Source of the DNA: Ceratothoa steindachneri
Lineage: Eukaryota > Arthropoda > Malacostraca > Isopoda > Cymothoidae
DNA length: 64,000 nucleotides
Assembly: GCA_963969495.1 (NCBI GenBank)
Contig: OZ018321.1
Coordinates: 121,547,129 to 121,611,128, forward strand
Direction of reading: 5' to 3'
Shown: positions 59,330-64,000 of the stretch, piece after piece
How the letters are laid out: each line of letters starts with the position of its first letter
Position numbering within the stretch: the first letter of the stretch is position 1
Notes under the pieces: model-generated
The model's input: the letters and a program-made list of their open reading frames with translations, nothing else
The model's database searches: none
Told to the model about the DNA's origin: nothing
Program-made: the position numbers and the translations under genes

Positions 59330-61480
59330 TAGCTTAATCTGAACACTCAGGCGAGTTGAAAGTGAGGATATTCCAAAAGCACAACAACCTACAACATCTG
59401 CTCCATCATCTGTGCTCTCACACAGTACTTCACACACTATGGATATTTCAAATGACCACTTTGTTGTATGTGATCCTAACTTGTGGCCTATAAATGTTTC
59501 TGATTCACTTTGACAATCATTCTTTGTAGAAAAATTTATTCATAAACTAGATATAGATTTTGAAAAGTCAGCAAGATTTGACGATGATGGGAGAACTAGG
59601 AATTTAAACTCATCTATGTTTTTCCCAAACTTGTAAATTCTCTAGCTTGCAAATTATTTTCAGATGAAGAAAATGCATTCACACAGGGATTTAATGACAG
59701 GAAACATGCCAAAAGAATTGAGGGTCACGAGAATAGTGCTGCTTATAAGAATAGTGTTATTTCTAGTATACGTCTTTCACAAAAGAAAGCCGAATAGATA
59801 AACATATAGGAATTCAGTTCTAAAGAGAGCACAATTTTGGATTAAATTTCTTGAAATGGTGGTTACTGTGGAAAAAGTCTTAGTTGTAAGGGGACTGGCG
59901 TTTCGCGGTGAAAATGGGGTCCATGAATCAAAATACAATGGGAACTTACTAGTGATAATGGAGCTGTTAACACAATTTGATACGTTTCTTGCTGAGCACC
60001 TTTCACGTTTTGGAAGTCGTGTTGGTGGCAAAATGGTTCTCACAAAAATAGTTTTTGATGTGAAAACAGCTATATATTTTGCCATTAGTGTAGATTCAAC
60101 CCTTGATATATCCCGTGTGGCTCAGTTTACATTCATTTTTCGGTTTGTGGAATCTAGTGGAAAACCTGTAGAACAGTTCTTAAAGTTCATTCCTCTGGGA
60201 GGGTATGATGGGGAGACACTAGCGAATGTGGTTACCGACACTCTAGGAACATGATCTCTCTATTAACACTGTCGTGATTAGTGCTATGACAAAAAATAAC
60301 ATGCATCACAAGCTCGAATCAAACAGGATAACCCTCTGGTTGATTTTGTGTCCTGCTCAGCACATTCATTAAATCTTGTTGGATCATGTGCTGCAGAGTG
60401 CTGTGCCAATGCTATTTCATTCTTTGGAATCTTACAAACATTATTCAACTTCTCAGCTTCAACTCACCCATGGTGTATTTTGAAATCAACCATTCATGGC
60501 GATGTCATAAGTTACTATCAACAACAAGGTGGTCAACAAGGTCTGATGCAGCAAATACTTTGAAAGCTAACTTTGTTGAAGTACGCTCAGCTTTGATTCA
60601 ATTGGCAATAGATAAGGAATAAACGACAACTAACAGAGGGGAGGCATCAAATCTGCTGTCAAAAATGAGAAATTTTGAAACCCCACTTCTTTGTTTAACC
60701 TGGGAGTGTATTTTGGATCGAATCAATGCCACAAGCAAGAGTGTCCAGGAAGTTAAAATTGAAATAGCAACATGTATACGTCTTTAGGAATGCCCGTTAC
60801 AGTTTGTCAATTATCTGCGCAATGATGAAACATTTAAGGACTTTAAAGAAAAGGCTAAACTACTACTAAAGAACTACAGTTACCGTGCTGATCACCAAAG
60901 ATCGAGAAAAAGGAAACGATTTTTTGAAGGTGCAGACACTGAAGCAGAGCTATCACCCGGGAATAATTTTAAGATATCTACAAACTTTACCATTTTGGAT
61001 TCATTAGAATTAGAATTAACAAAGACGAAAGAAGTATTCTCAAAGCTCCAGTAGAAGTTTGGGATCCCATTTAGTATCACAACTTTGTCAGAGCCTTAAC
61101 TTAGAGAAGCTGATAGAAATTTTCAGAAGCCCTTCTCTGGAGACCTTCAGTAAAATGTGCAGATGAGATGGCTCAGTTTTCTTCATTTATAAAGCAAGTC
61201 CCGCTTGAAAAATACACGCCAATCTCTTCTCTCAGACATATACGCACAGTTGGAATTGTAGAATCATTCGCAAACGTTGACATAACACTTCGCTTGTATA
61301 ACACTGGCAGTTGCAAATGCAGAAGGAGAACGGTTATTTTCTGTTTTAAAAAAAGTGAAGAGCTAACTTCGCTCAACACTGTCACAGGATAAACTTTGTA
61401 ATCTCGCCTTGATGGCAATTGAATCAGATTTGACCAAGGAAATTGCCTTTTAGGATATAATTGAAACTTTTACAAAGTAC
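59330..61480 (+). pseudogene. hAT transposase (DUF4371/ZMYM1-like), broken
   Basis: An N-terminal BED/TTF-like part has LACKLFSDEENAFTQGFND and HAKRIEGHENSAAY (59645-59750). The core (59856-60254) has GLAFRGENGVHESKYNGNLL, DVKTAIYFAISVDSTLDIS (catalytic Asp region) and FLKFIPLGGYDGETL. After a break it resumes at SAHSLNLVGSCAAECCANAI (60357-60420) and STHPWCILKS. The C-terminal dimerisation region has VANAEGERLFSVLKKVKS and LSQDKLCNLALMAIESDLT (61310-61440). There are at least six frameshifts or stops, and the DNAANM region is lost. Such transposases cut and paste DNA with 8-bp duplications. Confidence 0.82.
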
Positions 61481-61825
61481 AAATGAAGAAAGAAGGCGGT
61501 TTAATCCAATTTTAGAACTAAGTGTTCTATAGAAATATGACTTTCTATATAAAAAATATGATTTTATATGATTCTATAGAAAGATATTGGTAACTGTTGA
61601 TAAAGATATACAAACGTGTTTTAGTCTAAATACATGCAAAAACAATTAAATGAAAACAAATAAAAATACAAAGTAAATCGTACTGTTTCATCATCTTTCC
61701 TTAACCACTAGATGTTGATTTTAATACCAACTAAATTGTTATCAAGGAAGGTATGGTAACAGGAACTGCGCTAAAGCGGATGGCCGAGGGCCCCACATGA
61801 CCCTACTCTGGTCCTGGTAATCGTG

Positions 61826-63560
61826 TATGCATGGGGAAGTTAATGTAAAGAAAAGCTTGAAGGTTGAACCGTGAGTTATATCGTGCGATGTGACTGATGA
61901 GCATGTAAAAGGTTGTTCGAGCTGTGAAATTCTGAAGTCATTTGTATATGATAAGAGTGATAAAAATAATTCTGCTTTGTAGGGAAATCGATATCCCACC
62001 CTCAAAACTGAGGCCCTGTTCGGTAACCGCAACGTCCTGGCATTTTAGCGGTATAATACTATTAGTTACCCCCCCCCCCCCCTCTTTCTCCCCTCGCCTC
62101 GAAGATCACCAGAAAGGCCTTCGCCCAACCAGTTAATGCACTAATCATCACATTTCAGGTCCGGTGAGCCTAACATTGGTTAAACGGGTAATATTTCTCC
62201 CAAAAGTTGGTATTTAATTTCACTTCATTGACGAAATTAGAGGAGAGTTGACCAAAAGCCAGAAGATGCCTTTAGGGCTAAGTGAAACATGAAAGAAGGC
62301 TGTCTAATCCGTTAGAGGGAGAGTCTTAATTCCGAAGACCTTATCCACCCCTCCTTCTCCTACCCCCATTAAGGTGGTGAAGTATATATGCCGATAGCTG
62401 CAGAAGAACAAGGATAGATTGAGTTAGCAATCGAGACAACAAAGTCCGGCTAGAGGACCGGCAACCAATAAAAAGAATACAGAAGAAGCTCATGCTGAGC
62501 CAGTTCCTGGTGGTCACACCGAAAAGTTAAGTTAGCGTGTATTGAGAAACAAGCTCAATTATCTCTCGTCAGGAAAACCCCCTATCCCGTTTTCAACAAA
62601 ACCCAGATATAGTCCTAGCCATTGAGGAATACTCCAAAGTAAACTTCCTCAAACACTCCGAATTCGTCAAAAGATTCACACGTGTGCTCATCGCTTGTCA
62701 AGGCGAATTAGTCCAAAATTAACCAGAAGATGGGAAGAAGCATACTTTCCCTGTCCCGTTGGTGAAATCATCTTACCAAGATAACGTGCGTAACGCCATC
62801 CATCGCCCGTACCAAATTCATCTGTGGCTTTAAACCTATTCCCGCGCCAGAAAAACATGTGGAAAGTCTGTGAATATGTCCCCTCGTCTGCCCGCAAACA
62901 ACATTCTTGCGTCTACATGAAAATCGAGGCCAAGGTCAGTCTCCAACCGGATTTCCTTGTGGTTATTTTTAAAGGTATATAAATTCCATTATCTTTTTTT
63001 AAGGTCAATTAGCGTTCAATATTAAAGTGAGCTTTAATTACTGTATATACATTTATGTAATTTAGTAAGTCTCACTTAAACTCGTTTAATTCATAACTGT
63101 GTAGTTTGTTTTATTAGATTTCAATTTTTTTACATGTTTTAAGTAAAGGTATAGTTTCTTAGAAATATTTAATTCAATCCTCGAAACACTGATCATGGCA
63201 CTAGAAACCCTCAAATATTAAAATAACGTAATACTAATAATCATATAGCACTCTTAGAAAAGACTTAATCAAGTTGTTTTGAAGTACGTAACCAACCTAT
63301 ACGTACGTACACCACCAATGGGTTCTTGCAATACCACGACATGCTTATTTTGTTATATAATAAATCTGGTTTCTGTGCATTAAATACTTGAACATCGCAT
63401 GATAAAGAGAAGTAGATTAATTAAAAACTGATTAATTGAAGGAGCATGATAAACTAAAAGGCACTTAAATTGTATATGATAGTTATGCATTGGAGGAGGA
63501 CGCATGGTTGGAAACCGCTGCCTTGAGATCAACTCTAACGAGTAAAGTTGCTTATACTGA
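61826..63560. other. Intergenic DNA, no gene seen
   Basis: Contains a C-tract of about 14 at 62069-62082. A minus-strand frame at 62688-62897 has no recognised motif. No promoter, RNA or repeat feature can be supported. Confidence 0.4.
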
Positions 63561-63562
63561 TA

Positions 63563-63565
<3 letters not shown>

Positions 63566-63610
<45 letters not shown>
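63566..63610. repeat. (CT)n microsatellite
   Basis: TTTCTCTCTCT... run of about 40 bases ending CTTTCTCTC. The minus-strand frame rich in Arg-Glu across it is an artefact. Confidence 0.95.
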
Positions 63611-63611
<1 letters not shown>

Positions 63612-64000
63612 AGATCCCCTATTGAGGAAAGGATTGGATGGGGGACAACTATATAAGTCCCTTTGAATGACAAATCATTTTCGCTAACTCTATTGGACTA
63701 GCGATATTGATCATTGAATATGCAATTAGACAAAGTTATCTATTTTGTTCTTATCGTTCTCTACCTAGACCAGGAAATCGTAAATGGATAACTCTTGGTG
63801 TTTTAAATAAGAGCTTATTTTTTTTTATTTTCGTAACCCATCTGGCTATTGCAAACTAGGGCTGAATAGTCTTTATTAGTCCTCCTGGTCAACTACATTT
63901 TCTCATTGTCCATTTCTAGGAAATATTACTAATACCAATACTCGTATGTATAACGTAATTAATGACATTGAGCTTTTCTCTTCCTTCTGGTTTCTGTTAA
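63611..64000. other. AT-rich intergenic DNA, nothing seen
   Basis: No coding or structural feature seen up to the window edge. Confidence 0.4.

Larger units (their letters stand above)
58220..61825 (+). mobile_element. Degenerate hAT transposon
   Basis: The left end reads CAGGGCCGGATTACC, a typical hAT terminus, followed by GGACCATGACCCTGGGCCC. The right end near 61785-61822, reversed, reads GATTACCAGGACC...GGGTCATGTGGGGCCC, a matching but decayed inverted repeat. I could not find the expected 8-bp duplication. Between them lie a broken transposase gene and an inserted mariner derivative (58691-59117). Confidence 0.65.

Noticed and set aside
63380..63673. Arg-Glu repeat protein
   Set aside because: Translation of the (CT)n microsatellite on the opposite strand.

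Overview
The window looks like intergenic DNA from an animal nuclear genome, probably an arthropod and most likely a decapod crustacean. Evidence for this is very long (TA)n microsatellites, GT-AG introns, and a dense mix of Ty3/gypsy LTR elements, Penelope-like elements, Tc1/mariner and hAT transposons. The assignment rests on repeat content, not on a host gene. I found no host protein gene, tRNA or rRNA that I can support. Nearly every coding stretch is a decayed mobile-element or repeat-family gene.

Layout. 1-2.2 kb: AT-rich, nothing convincing. 2.2-6.8 kb: two tandem pseudogenes of an uncharacterised cysteine-rich invertebrate family, one with GT-AG introns and one without. 6.8-13.4 kb: mostly empty, with a degenerate repeat-family pseudogene (minus strand, about 10.3-11.3 kb) and a possible MITE (11.3-12.1 kb). 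13.8-16.5 kb: a decayed Tc1-like transposon split by a second transposon with DUF4817-type transposase and by microsatellites.

16.76-51.38 kb is a nest of retroelements. I use letters for them. E (plus; 39.47-41.84 kb, possibly with LTRs G1 at 16.76 kb and G2 at 48.73-51.38 kb) is probably the oldest. F is a minus-strand Penelope element (17.9-19.68 kb). C is a minus-strand LTR element (19,682-39,151) inserted beside F, with target duplication ATGTT. A/B is a four-LTR composite (22,571-34,448) inserted in C, with target duplication TTTAC. D is a plus-strand LTR element (41,843-48,728) inserted in E, with target duplication AACAC. A second, inverted Penelope pair sits in the (TA)n tract of LTR G2, next to a perfect 194-bp palindrome.

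The main result is the order of the pol domains. C, D and E all read gag - protease - integrase - RT - RNase H. This is the copia-like order known for the Gmr1-like group of Ty3/gypsy elements, while the protein domains themselves (GPY/F module, gypsy-type RT and RNase H) are gypsy-like. A and B share the same two deletions (integrase, and the RT catalytic core), so they look like a non-autonomous subfamily mobilised in trans. The Penelope element F carries a complete hammerhead ribozyme motif.

51.4-53.5 kb: a non-LTR endonuclease fragment and a solo LTR with perfect target duplication. 53.5-58.2 kb: AT-rich, empty. 58.2-61.8 kb: a degenerate hAT element with an internally deleted mariner inside it. 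61.8-64 kb: empty apart from a C-tract and a (CT)n microsatellite.
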